Positions 10,303 to 17,309 of a stretch of DNA of 49,236 nucleotides are shown in pieces. Positions within the stretch are counted from its first letter, which is position 1; each line of letters begins with the position of its first letter. Source of the DNA: Acidobacteriota bacterium (lineage in GTDB: Bacteria > Acidobacteriota > Terriglobia > Bryobacterales > Bryobacteraceae); the NCBI GenBank assembly GCA_016201205.1, contig JACQDF010000064.1, forward strand, positions 1 through 49,236. The letters run 5' to 3'. The notes under the pieces are model-generated. The model was not told the DNA's origin and searched no databases. It was given only the letters and a program-made list of their open reading frames with translations. A program made the position numbers and the translations under genes.

Positions 10303-11340
10303 ATGGCAATCAAGACATCCAAGACGGCAGCGCCCGCGCGCGCCAGGCGAACGAAGGCGGAAGTCCAGCAGGCCTTTCGTGACATCGAACAGGAGACGAA
10401 CGAGGCGCGGAAAACCGCTGACTCGAAGTCAGAAGAGGTGGCCCAGTTGCGCGAGCAGGAAGTGAAGGCTGCTTTCCAGGACTTCACCGTCGAGAGCGTG
10501 GTCGACCGCATCTCCGAGTTGAGCGTCCAGATCACGCGTTCGCTGAGCGGCGTCTCCGAGCAGCTTTCGGGCGAAGTCAGCCGCCTGACGATGGCGCGCG
10601 AGGCGGTCGAGATCGAGCGGCGGGAGATCGAGCGGCTCCATAAGAAAGACGTCGCGCTGACGGCCATCGATCAGCTTGTCCAGGAATACGCCCAGAAAAA
10701 GCAGCAACTGGAAGCGGACATGGAAGCCCAGCGCGCCGATTGGGAGACAGAGGAGAACGCGCGTGAAAAAGAGCGGAAGGAGTATGAAGAGAACCTGAAG
10801 AAAGCCCGCCAGCGCGAGGTCGAGGATTACGAATACAAGAAAGCTCTCGAGCGCAAGAAAGCACAGGACAAGTATGACGAGGAACAGCGGCTGGTGGAGC
10901 GGCGCAACCAGGAGCGCCAGGAGCAGTTGGAGAAGAGCTGGCAGGTGCGCGAGACCGCACTAAAGGAGCGTGAGCAGGAACTCGAGCGGCTGCGCAAGGA
11001 GTCTCAGGAATTTCCTTCCCGCTTGCAGGCGGAGGTGGACAAGGCGGTGAAGGAGGCGTTGAAGGCCGCTGATGCAAAACACGCCCAGGACCAGATCATC
11101 CTGAAGAAGGACGGCGAGGCGGAGAAACGCGTAGCCGAGTTGCGAATCAAGGCTCTCGAGGAGACAGTGGCGATCCAGCGCGCGCAAATGGAGGCGCTCG
11201 ATCGGCGCGTGGAAGACGCCAAGACGCAGGTGCAGGAGATCGCCGTCAAAGCGATCGAGGGAGCGTCAGGAGCCAGGGCGCTGGCGCACGTGAATCAGAT
11301 TGCGATCGAGCAGGCCAAGCAGCGGAATCCGCAGGGATAG
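10303..11340 (+). CDS. Long coiled-coil protein of unknown function
   Basis: The 345-residue protein is very rich in Glu, Lys, Arg and Gln. A lysine/arginine/alanine-rich N-terminus (about 1-25) is followed by nearly continuous heptad-like helix from about residue 30 to 330. There is no signal peptide, membrane segment or recognisable enzyme motif. ATG 10303 is chosen over the upstream in-frame start at 10273, with a purine-rich GGAG/CAGGGA stretch before it. Such proteins act as structural or scaffold elements, but nothing here identifies a partner. It lies 36 bases after the PIG-L gene on the same strand and converges on thiG. Confidence 0.75.
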   Translation: MAIKTSKTAAPARARRTKAEVQQAFRDIEQETNEARKTADSKSEEVAQLREQEVKAAFQDFTVESVVDRISELSVQITRSLSGVSEQLSGEVSRLTMAREAVEIERREIERLHKKDVALTAIDQLVQEYAQKKQQLEADMEAQRADWETEENAREKERKEYEENLKKARQREVEDYEYKKALERKKAQDKYDEEQRLVERRNQERQEQLEKSWQVRETALKEREQELERLRKESQEFPSRLQAEVDKAVKEALKAADAKHAQDQIILKKDGEAEKRVAELRIKALEETVAIQRAQMEALDRRVEDAKTQVQEIAVKAIEGASGARALAHVNQIAIEQAKQRNPQG

Positions 11341-11347
11341 GGCGGCC

Positions 11348-12124
11348 TCAACGGACTACGCCCTCCATCGGGCTGCTGGCCGTCGCGTACATCTTCTTCG
11401 GCATCCGTCCGGCCAGGTACGCCAGCCGGCCCGCTTCCACGACCAGCTTCATCGCCTCGGCCATTCGAACGGAATCGTCCGCGGCCGCGATCGCCGTGTT
11501 CAGCAGCACGCCGTCAAAGCCCAGCTCCATCGCGCGCGCCACGTCCGATGCCGTCCCGACGCCCGCGTCCACAATCAGCGGCGCCTCGGTGACCATCTCG
11601 CGCAGAATCCGCAGATTGTTCTCGTTCTGGATGCCCATCCCGCTGCCAATCGGCGCCGCCAGCGGCATCACGGCCGCCGCTCCGGCGTCGATCAGCTTGC
11701 GCGCGTTGACCAGATCATCGTTGGTGTACGCCAGCACCGTGAAGCCTTCCTTCACCAGCACACGGGTCGCCTCGAGCAGCCCTTCGTTATCCGGAAACAG
11801 AGTCTTCTCATCGCCGATCACTTCCAGCTTCACCCAGTCCGACAGCCCGGCTTCGCGCGCCAGCCGTGCGGTGCGAATCGCCTCCTGGGCCGAGTAGCAG
11901 GCTGCCGTGTTGGGCAGCAGGAAGTATTTCGACCGGTCGATGTAATCCAGCAGCGATTCTTTCGAGCGGTCCGCCAGATTCACGCGGCGCACCGCCACCG
12001 TAACGACTTCGGCGCCCGAAGCCTCGTGACACCGCGCCATCTCCGGGAAACTGCGGTACTTCCCCGTGCCCACAAACAGGCGCGAGCAGAACTCGCGTCC
12101 GGCGATGACAATGCGATCCGCCAT
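11348..12124 (-). CDS. thiG: Thiazole synthase
   Basis: The 258-residue TIM-barrel enzyme forms the thiazole phosphate ring of thiamine from deoxyxylulose 5-phosphate, dehydroglycine and ThiS thiocarboxylate. The Schiff-base lysine is K99 in the WVKLEVIGD segment, and the phosphate-binding PLAAPIGSG and [11 protein letters not shown] segments are intact. Length matches the family. Other thi genes (thiS, thiC, thiE, thiO/H) are absent from the window, so the pathway is split. I see no TPP riboswitch in the 47 bases between it and the cytochrome gene upstream, only a short hairpin. It may be co-transcribed with that cytochrome gene. Confidence 0.96.
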   Translation of the reverse strand: MADRIVIAGREFCSRLFVGTGKYRSFPEMARCHEASGAEVVTVAVRRVNLADRSKESLLDYIDRSKYFLLPNTAACYSAQEAIRTARLAREAGLSDWVKLEVIGDEKTLFPDNEGLLEATRVLVKEGFTVLAYTNDDLVNARKLIDAGAAAVMPLAAPIGSGMGIQNENNLRILREMVTEAPLIVDAGVGTASDVARAMELGFDGVLLNTAIAAADDSVRMAEAMKLVVEAGRLAYLAGRMPKKMYATASSPMEGVVR

Positions 12125-12139
12125 GCCTCTATTGTAGTA

Positions 12140-12156
12140 ACAGCCCTCCGGGCTGT
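12140..12156 (-). other. Short hairpin between cytochrome gene and thiG
   Basis: ACAGCCC (12140-12146) pairs with GGGCTGT (12150-12156) across a 3-base loop. On the minus strand it follows the stop of the cytochrome gene and precedes thiG. There is no U-run after it, so it is a weak terminator or a processing or translation element rather than a clear intrinsic terminator. Confidence 0.35.
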
Positions 12157-12171
12157 CATTGCCCAGGTGGG

Positions 12172-12585
12172 CTACTGCGCCTTGATCCGGTACGTCCCGT
12201 CCGCCAGCTTCTCGCGATGCACGTCGTGGCAGCTCTTGCAGCTTCCGCCAAGCTTGCTCATCGCGCCCTTGGCCTGATCCGCGTGGCCTGCCTCCGCCGC
12301 CTGCACCAGTTCTTTCACCGCCACCAGGCCCTCCTTGGACCAGTTCAAGGCATCCTGCCTTTTCATCTCTATCCAGAACCCGTCAGTCCCCTCGAGAGCT
12401 TCCGCCATCGCTTTGGCGTGCCTGGCCACGTCCGGCAGCGAGCTCGCCTGGAACGACTTGCGCAGCGCGCCCATGTGGTCCCCGGCGGCCTTCATCTTTT
12501 TGGAATACTCCTTTTCATCCATGGCCAAGGCAAGCATCGCGAAGATCGCCACACCCGCCAGACCTGACAGAACGGAACGTTTCAT
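12172..12585 (-). CDS. Exported class II-type c cytochrome (cytochrome c'-like)
   Basis: The 137-residue protein has a signal peptide ([21 protein letters not shown]) followed by an all-helical domain. The single haem-binding motif CKSCH lies near the C-terminus (residues 116-120), the arrangement typical of the four-helix cytochrome c'/c-556 family. Such periplasmic proteins bind haem c covalently and serve in electron transfer or in gas/NO binding. Length fits the family. A second cytochrome of the same class is encoded on the opposite strand at 13317, about 730 bases away, with a PilZ gene between. Confidence 0.85.
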   Translation of the reverse strand: MKRSVLSGLAGVAIFAMLALAMDEKEYSKKMKAAGDHMGALRKSFQASSLPDVARHAKAMAEALEGTDGFWIEMKRQDALNWSKEGLVAVKELVQAAEAGHADQAKGAMSKLGGSCKSCHDVHREKLADGTYRIKAQ

Positions 12586-12675
12586 TCGGAATCCTCCCAG
12601 AGAATTGTCTTGAAGAATCCTATTCTACAAAACCCGAGCCCGCGGGTAAGTGGAATCCGCTAGTAAGCCCCACGG

Positions 12676-12711
12676 AGGAGGCCGCCTCCTGCTTAGCCTA
12701 TGCTTAGCAGG
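12676..12711 (+). other. Overlapping alternative hairpins upstream of the PilZ gene
   Basis: AGGAGG (12676-12681) can pair with CCTCCT (12685-12690). The last three bases of that arm are also the start of a second hairpin, CCTGCTTAGC (12688-12697) with GCTTAGCAGG (12702-12711), which has one T-T mismatch and a 4-base loop. The two structures are mutually exclusive. The rest of the 230-base gap 12586-12815 shows no gene. Known c-di-GMP riboswitch (GEMM) sequence landmarks are not visible. Confidence 0.35.
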
Positions 12712-12815
12712 ACGTAGGGTGTATCATCGATTCCCTGAACCGTCCTGGGGAGTACGCTCCGCCTATTCCCCTTTCACTTTCCATCCTGCATACTGCTTTG
12801 AGTAAAGAGGTCACT

Positions 12816-13172
12816 ATGGCGTCGAACCGCCGTCAAAAGCAACGTTTGCCACTATCCGCCGAGTGGGAGGTCGAGATTTCGTGTCTATCTCTCGACGGCG
12901 GTGAGCAGAGGGCCAAGGCCAGAGTCGTGAATTCGAGCGAGGGGGGCATCTGCATCGCCTGCTCTGTCCTGCTCGAAGGCGCTGGCGAAATCAAGATCCG
13001 CGGCCTGGTGCCCGGTCTGGGCGGGGAGTGGGACCAATGGCGACGCGCCCAGGTCGTCTGGAGCCGCTATCAGGGGCAGGGCGTCTACCAAGCCGGCCTC
13101 TACGTGAAGCCGGAGCCCGTTCGCGCGAAGCTCCATAGCGATTCCCGGCTCGCAGCGACGCTCGCTTCGTGA
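12816..13172 (+). CDS. PilZ-domain protein
   Basis: The 118-residue single-domain protein matches the PilZ pattern: an N-terminal basic RxxxR-type element (RRQKQR, residues 4-9) and a downstream NSSEGGICI segment (D/NxSxxG). PilZ domains bind cyclic di-GMP and control motility, exopolysaccharide or other envelope functions. Sequence alone does not show whether this one binds the nucleotide, but both binding elements are present. ATG 12816 is preferred because AAGAGG lies at 12805-12810; a TTG at 12798 in the same frame is less likely. It stands alone between two cytochrome genes. Confidence 0.8.
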   Translation: MASNRRQKQRLPLSAEWEVEISCLSLDGGEQRAKARVVNSSEGGICIACSVLLEGAGEIKIRGLVPGLGGEWDQWRRAQVVWSRYQGQGVYQAGLYVKPEPVRAKLHSDSRLAATLAS

Positions 13173-13316
13173 GAGTGTGAAAGCCGCAACCGGGCGGCGA
13201 TCTTCAAGCCGCACAACGATATTCGTACACTTCCGTCAACAATGGCTGCTTGCGCCGCGTTCAGCGGCTGCGGTATTTTAGACCCCATTACCGCTGTAGA
13301 GCATAAGGAGCATCCA

Positions 13317-13739
13317 TTGAAAAAGAATCGCATTCCGATACTTGCCGCGATTGTCATCGCCGGACTCGCGGCCACCCATGCGGCCGGCCAGATTCAAAAA
13401 GGAAAAACGCGCCCGCTGCAGACCAAAGTCTGGATGAAGACCGTCAATCAACCACACTGTGGAGCGCTGGTCAAAATGCTGAAAGCCGGAATCACCGAGG
13501 ACAGCGGCTGGGCCGAAGCTGCGGCGCACGCGCAGATGCTGACCGAGTCGGGCCACGTGCTGATGGCCGACAGTCGTTGTCCGGACACGACGTGGGCCAA
13601 CGCCGCGAAAGATCTGCGCGAAGGCAGCGAGGCGATGCTGAAGGCGATCGAGGCGAAGGATTCAGCGGCCGCGAGCGCCGACTTGCAGAAAGTGCTCGGC
13701 GCCTGTAAGGCGTGCCACGCCGCGCACAGAAAACAATAA
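13317..13739 (+). CDS. Exported class II-type c cytochrome
   Basis: The 140-residue protein has an N-terminal signal peptide (residues 1-25, KKNRIPILAAIVIAGLAATHA) and a C-terminal haem motif CKACH (residues 130-134). Two further cysteines (48 and 88) are present. A TTG start at 13317 is chosen: AAGGAG lies at 13305-13310, and this start places the signal peptide exactly at the N-terminus. The open frame from ATG 13242 adds 25 residues that do not look like a signal. It is probably a periplasmic electron-transfer protein. It resembles the cytochrome at 12172 in size and motif position, but the two differ widely in sequence. Confidence 0.8.
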   Translation: MKKNRIPILAAIVIAGLAATHAAGQIQKGKTRPLQTKVWMKTVNQPHCGALVKMLKAGITEDSGWAEAAAHAQMLTESGHVLMADSRCPDTTWANAAKDLREGSEAMLKAIEAKDSAAASADLQKVLGACKACHAAHRKQ

Positions 13740-13777
13740 CGGCGAGCCCCGGACGCTGTGTTACAGTCGGAGATGCC

Positions 13778-13854
13778 GGGCGGTTAGCTCAGTTGGTCAG
13801 AGCGCCTGCCTTACAAGCAGGAGGTCCGCGGTTCGAGCCCGCGACCGCCCACCA
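13778..13854 (+). tRNA. tRNA-Val (anticodon UAC), CCA encoded
   Basis: The acceptor stem GGGCGGT pairs with ACCGCCC (13844-13850). It is followed by discriminator A (13851) and a genomically encoded CCA (13852-13854). The D-arm (TAGCTCAGTTGGTCAGAGC) and T-arm (GGTTCGAGCC) are canonical. The anticodon stem CCTGC/GCAGG closes a 7-base loop with anticodon TAC at 13812-13814, reading GUA valine codons. Confidence 0.97.
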
Positions 13855-13866
13855 CACGTTTCACGA

Positions 13867-13910
13867 GCGCGGCTCAGAAAGCGCTTCCGAGCCGCGACCG
13901 TTAGGGAGCG
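13867..13910 (+). repeat. Dispersed palindromic intergenic repeat, copy 1
   Basis: This 44-base element matches 41366-41409 in inverted orientation with one mismatch. Its first part forms a 29-base near-palindrome (13869-13897) whose arms CGCGGCTC and GAGCCGCG flank an AAGCGCTT core. It lies 12 bases after tRNA-Val and runs to just before the metalloprotease start. It behaves like a REP-type dispersed element, possibly doubling as a transcription barrier after the tRNA. Confidence 0.8.
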
Positions 13911-13920
13911 GTTGGCACAT

Positions 13921-14778
13921 ATGGCAGAATTTGTAAGCGCCTTTCGCATTCAAGGCTTTGACCGGCACGCCGCTCCCAGCAGATGGCAGATGGTCCCCAC
14001 CACTGGAGTTCGCTACGTGATTCTGCGCCAGGGCGCCGGATTAACGGTTTCCAGCAGAAACACCGGCATTTGCACCGTCGAGGAGGTGCGCGACGCGGAT
14101 CTTCCCGCGGACGACCGGCAGCCGTTCGCGGTTGGGGACCGCTTCTTCCGGCTCCGGGGAAAAGCTCATGGAAGCACCTTTATCGACGCCAAATCGGGAG
14201 CAGCAGTGACCGTCAGCCTGGAGGCGAGCGTCAAGAACCTAAAGACCGTGAAGGTGAAGTTCAACTTCGTGCGGGATAACGCGGCGCATAAGACGATACG
14301 AGTTCCGGCTGACGTGAATCGCCAGTTCGCCACCGCCTGCTGGATGTACCGCGAGCAGCTCAATGTGAAACTGGAATCTCTGGGCACGCGCTGGGTGGAC
14401 GTCGCTCAGAACCTGGGAGCCGTGGTGCGGTTCAGCAGCCATCTGGCTGGTGTGCCCGCGGCCGAACATGAGTGGGGCGTGGTTACCGCGCTGCGCGACG
14501 CTGCCGCCGATCTCAATGTTTTCTTCGTTTGGGAGTATGAACAGGACCTCACTCCGGCCACCGATGACACCAACGCGGGCACGATGGGCGGCAACTGCAT
14601 CTTCGAGGACGACATCGGCGCCGGCATTCCCATGTGGCGCACGCTCTCGCACGAGATCGGGCACCATCTTGGGGTCGACGACCATTACGACGCGGCGAAA
14701 AAATATGAGCTCATGTATGGCCGCTCCGATCGCGGCATCCATGTTCCGAAGGGCCATGCCGATATCATGAACCCCTAG
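13921..14778 (+). CDS. Metzincin-like zinc metalloprotease
   Basis: The 285-residue protein carries an extended zinc-binding motif HEIGHHLGVDDHYD (residues 244-257), that is HExxHxxGxxD. A methionine follows in LMYGRSDRG (265), the likely Met-turn. The third ligand is Asp, as in snapalysin-like enzymes, with His255 as an alternative. The N-terminal about 120 residues form a beta-rich region of unknown fold. There is no signal peptide, so the cell location is unclear. ATG 13921 is chosen; AGGGAG lies at 13903-13908, rather far, and a TTG at 13912 is possible. It is the first gene of a three-gene cassette with a helical-repeat protein and an M14 fusion. Confidence 0.78.
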   Translation: MAEFVSAFRIQGFDRHAAPSRWQMVPTTGVRYVILRQGAGLTVSSRNTGICTVEEVRDADLPADDRQPFAVGDRFFRLRGKAHGSTFIDAKSGAAVTVSLEASVKNLKTVKVKFNFVRDNAAHKTIRVPADVNRQFATACWMYREQLNVKLESLGTRWVDVAQNLGAVVRFSSHLAGVPAAEHEWGVVTALRDAAADLNVFFVWEYEQDLTPATDDTNAGTMGGNCIFEDDIGAGIPMWRTLSHEIGHHLGVDDHYDAAKKYELMYGRSDRGIHVPKGHADIMNP

Positions 14779-14802
14779 GATTCGCACCGAAAGGCGGCTG
14801 GC

Positions 14803-15435
14803 ATGTGGATGGATGACCTGAAGGATACCGGGGCCGGCGTGCAGGCCCGCGCCGCCTATCACTTGTTCGTGGAAAACCCGGACTCGGTGTCCGGGGACGC
14901 TGCGGCGGCGGAGAGTCTTGACCGCTTGATCCAGTCCGGGGAGTCCTCGCCTGCCGTGTTGTTGCTGGCGTCCTTCGCCCCAACTCCGCGGACGCTCGGA
15001 TTGCTGCGAACACTCAAAGCCGAGCGCGGCGAGGAGCCCGCGAAACTCCATCCCTGGTCCCACCCGGTAGGCTTATGCTGGGCCGCGGACCTGTCGCTGG
15101 CGCGATTAGGCGATCCGCAAGCGCGGTCCGCTCTGCTGGAATCGATTGCCACAGCGACGCTGGCGCAACGCCTGCTCGTGCTCGATGCAATTTCCGCCAT
15201 CGATGATCCGACAGTGCTTCATCAGGTGGCAACTTACCTGGCCGACAACAGCGAGATTTCGACAGGCGTGCCTCACGGCGCCGAACCGCGGAGGAGATTG
15301 CAGGATTACGCCGTGGATCAACTGGCTGCCCGCCTGCGATTGCCACTGAGCTTTCCCCTGAATTCGCACGGGCGATATGGTTCCGCCGAAATCGAGGAAA
15401 CCAGGCGCCTGGTGCGCCAGTCGATCCCGTCATGA
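14803..15435 (+). CDS. Helical-repeat protein, paralogous to the N-terminus of the next gene
   Basis: The 210-residue alpha-helical protein resembles HEAT-type repeats, with no signal peptide. It shares clear segments with residues about 70-230 of the next protein: PAVLLLASF/GPVLLLGF, LARLGDPQAR/LSRLGDSDAR and GVPHGAEPRRRL/GVPSGAAPRRRL. The two domains therefore come from a duplication. It follows the metalloprotease by 24 bases and overlaps the next start (ATGA at 15432-15435), so the three genes are likely one operon. No catalytic motif is visible. It may be a soluble partner or scaffold for the peptidases. Confidence 0.72.
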   Translation: MWMDDLKDTGAGVQARAAYHLFVENPDSVSGDAAAAESLDRLIQSGESSPAVLLLASFAPTPRTLGLLRTLKAERGEEPAKLHPWSHPVGLCWAADLSLARLGDPQARSALLESIATATLAQRLLVLDAISAIDDPTVLHQVATYLADNSEISTGVPHGAEPRRRLQDYAVDQLAARLRLPLSFPLNSHGRYGSAEIEETRRLVRQSIPS

Positions 15436-17306
15436 GAATCGCCATCGCCCTCTGGCTGGCATCGGGCGGTCTGCCTGCTCAGACTCCGCTGGACGCATCC
15501 CAGTGCCGCAGGCTTGCTCTCACTCACGCCGAGGAGGACCAGCGCGATCGCGCAGGGCGGGCTCTTTACTACCAGTGCGGCCGCGACGTTCTCGAAGATC
15601 CCGCAGTCGCGGCTGCTCTGATCCGGCATGCCCGAATGGGTTCCGCCGTTGCCGGACCGGTTCTTCTGCTGGGATTTCTCCCGCAACCGCCTGCACGGGC
15701 GGAGCTGGAGCGGTTGCGAATCGCAACCCGGTCCGTCAAATTGCAGCAGTGGTCGGCGCCGGTGCCTGTCAGCCTGCCGGCGACGGTGGCGCTGTCCAGA
15801 CTTGGCGATTCTGATGCACGGAACCGCTTGCGGGCTCTTTCCGAGGACAAGTCTCTCGCCGTGCGCGAGTTTCTTCTCGAGGCGGCAGGCGACCTTGCGG
15901 ACAGGGACTTGCCTCTGCTGCTCCCTTACCTGGACGACACACGCGAAATACGAAGCGGCGTCCCCAGCGGAGCGGCGCCCAGGCGCAGACTGTGCGATGC
16001 GGCCATCGTCGCCTTATCACGAAGGCTGCAAGTGACACTGCCGTTCCCGGTAAACGATGCGCGCCGCTACACGGACCAGGAGCGGCGCATCGCCCGCGAA
16101 TCCTTCGAGCCGGCGCTGCGGCCAAAGGCCGGTTCCATGACGCCGCCGTTTGCCGCCACGCTCGCCGCCGCCGTCCACATCGATTTCGAAGGCGGAAGCC
16201 TCGGCCGCATCGAACAGGCATCGCCGGCTCATTTCCGCCTTGGCTCGAAGGGCGAAAAGGATCAGGACGGGCGCAATCGCCAGGCCAACTGGTATTACTT
16301 CCGGGTCGATGGCGCGCGTCCGGGCCAAGAGCTGGCGCTCGATATCGTGGATCTGCCCGGCGAGTATAACTATCGCCCCAACCGCGGCGCGATTACGAAA
16401 GACACGCCGCCGGTGATCAGCTACGACAACGCCCGCTGGCGGCACGTCGAGACGTTCTCTTACGACGCGGAAGAACCAGAGCTGCGGTTGCGTGTGACAC
16501 CGGAGAAGAGCCGGTTCTGGATCGCGCATGTCCCGCCATATACAAACGAACACCTCGAGAAGCTGCGGAGCACGATCGCCAGACACGGCGCGTTTCGCGA
16601 GGAAAAGACCGGCAGAACCCCCGCCGGACGCGATCTGCTGTTATGGACGATCGGCTCCGGCGCCAAGGTCGTGTGGCTGATGTTCCGCCAGCACAGTTGG
16701 GAAGCCGGCAGCTCCTGGACCGGCGAAGGGGCCGTGCTGGCTCTGCTCGAAGACGAGCGCTTGCGGCGGGGCGTCACCTGGAAAATCTTTCCGCTGTCGG
16801 ACCCCGACGGCGTTGCTCGAGGGGGCGTCCGCTTCAACGCGCATGGCTTCGATCTGAATCGCAACTGGGATGTCGAGGATGCGGGGAAGATGCCGGAGAT
16901 CACCGCCCAGCGCAACGCCATCCGGAAGTGGCTCGAGGCGGGCAACCAGATCGATCTGTTCTGTTCGCTCCACAACACGGAGACTTCGGAATATCTGGAA
17001 GGCCCGCCGGCGGGACATCGCGATCTCGCTGCCCGCTTCTTCGATCTGCTGGCGAAGCACACCAGCTTTCATCCTTCGCGTCCGCTGTCGTTCAGCGAAC
17101 CTTCCACCACGGCCGGCATGAACGGGCGCATGAATGTGGCGCAGGGCCTCAGCCGGGATTGGAAGCTGGCCGCCTTTCTGATGGAGCAGCGGATCGCCTA
17201 CAACGAAAAACTGAAGCGCCTGCCGTTGCCCGAAGATCGCCTGCGCTTCGGGAATGAGCTGGTGCGCGCGATCTGGGCGGCGGTCACCGCCAACCCCTAT
17301 CCGTAG
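15432..17306 (+). CDS. Exported helical-repeat / M14 cytosolic-carboxypeptidase-like fusion
   Basis: The 624-residue protein has four parts: a signal peptide (1-17), a helical-repeat domain homologous to the upstream gene (about 20-230), a beta-sandwich domain (about 248-365) and an M14 zinc carboxypeptidase domain. Zinc ligands are H421 and E424 in RQHSWEAGSSW and H514 in CSLHNTE; the likely catalytic glutamate is E585. DLNRNWD (474-480) fits the substrate-binding Asn-Arg pair. The beta-sandwich plus HxxE-x-x-SSW-x-x-EG pattern resembles the CCP/AGBL branch of M14. At the junction, residues 236-250 (MTPPFAATLAAAVHI) look like a leftover signal peptide, suggesting a gene fusion. Confidence 0.82.
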   Translation: MRIAIALWLASGGLPAQTPLDASQCRRLALTHAEEDQRDRAGRALYYQCGRDVLEDPAVAAALIRHARMGSAVAGPVLLLGFLPQPPARAELERLRIATRSVKLQQWSAPVPVSLPATVALSRLGDSDARNRLRALSEDKSLAVREFLLEAAGDLADRDLPLLLPYLDDTREIRSGVPSGAAPRRRLCDAAIVALSRRLQVTLPFPVNDARRYTDQERRIARESFEPALRPKAGSMTPPFAATLAAAVHIDFEGGSLGRIEQASPAHFRLGSKGEKDQDGRNRQANWYYFRVDGARPGQELALDIVDLPGEYNYRPNRGAITKDTPPVISYDNARWRHVETFSYDAEEPELRLRVTPEKSRFWIAHVPPYTNEHLEKLRSTIARHGAFREEKTGRTPAGRDLLLWTIGSGAKVVWLMFRQHSWEAGSSWTGEGAVLALLEDERLRRGVTWKIFPLSDPDGVARGGVRFNAHGFDLNRNWDVEDAGKMPEITAQRNAIRKWLEAGNQIDLFCSLHNTETSEYLEGPPAGHRDLAARFFDLLAKHTSFHPSRPLSFSEPSTTAGMNGRMNVAQGLSRDWKLAAFLMEQRIAYNEKLKRLPLPEDRLRFGNELVRAIWAAVTANPYP

Positions 17307-17309
17307 CCG

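Noticed and set aside
12125-12171. TPP riboswitch expected before thiG
   Set aside because: The gap is only 47 bases and contains just a short hairpin; no thi-box sequence is visible. One might lie before the cytochrome gene, but I do not see it there either.
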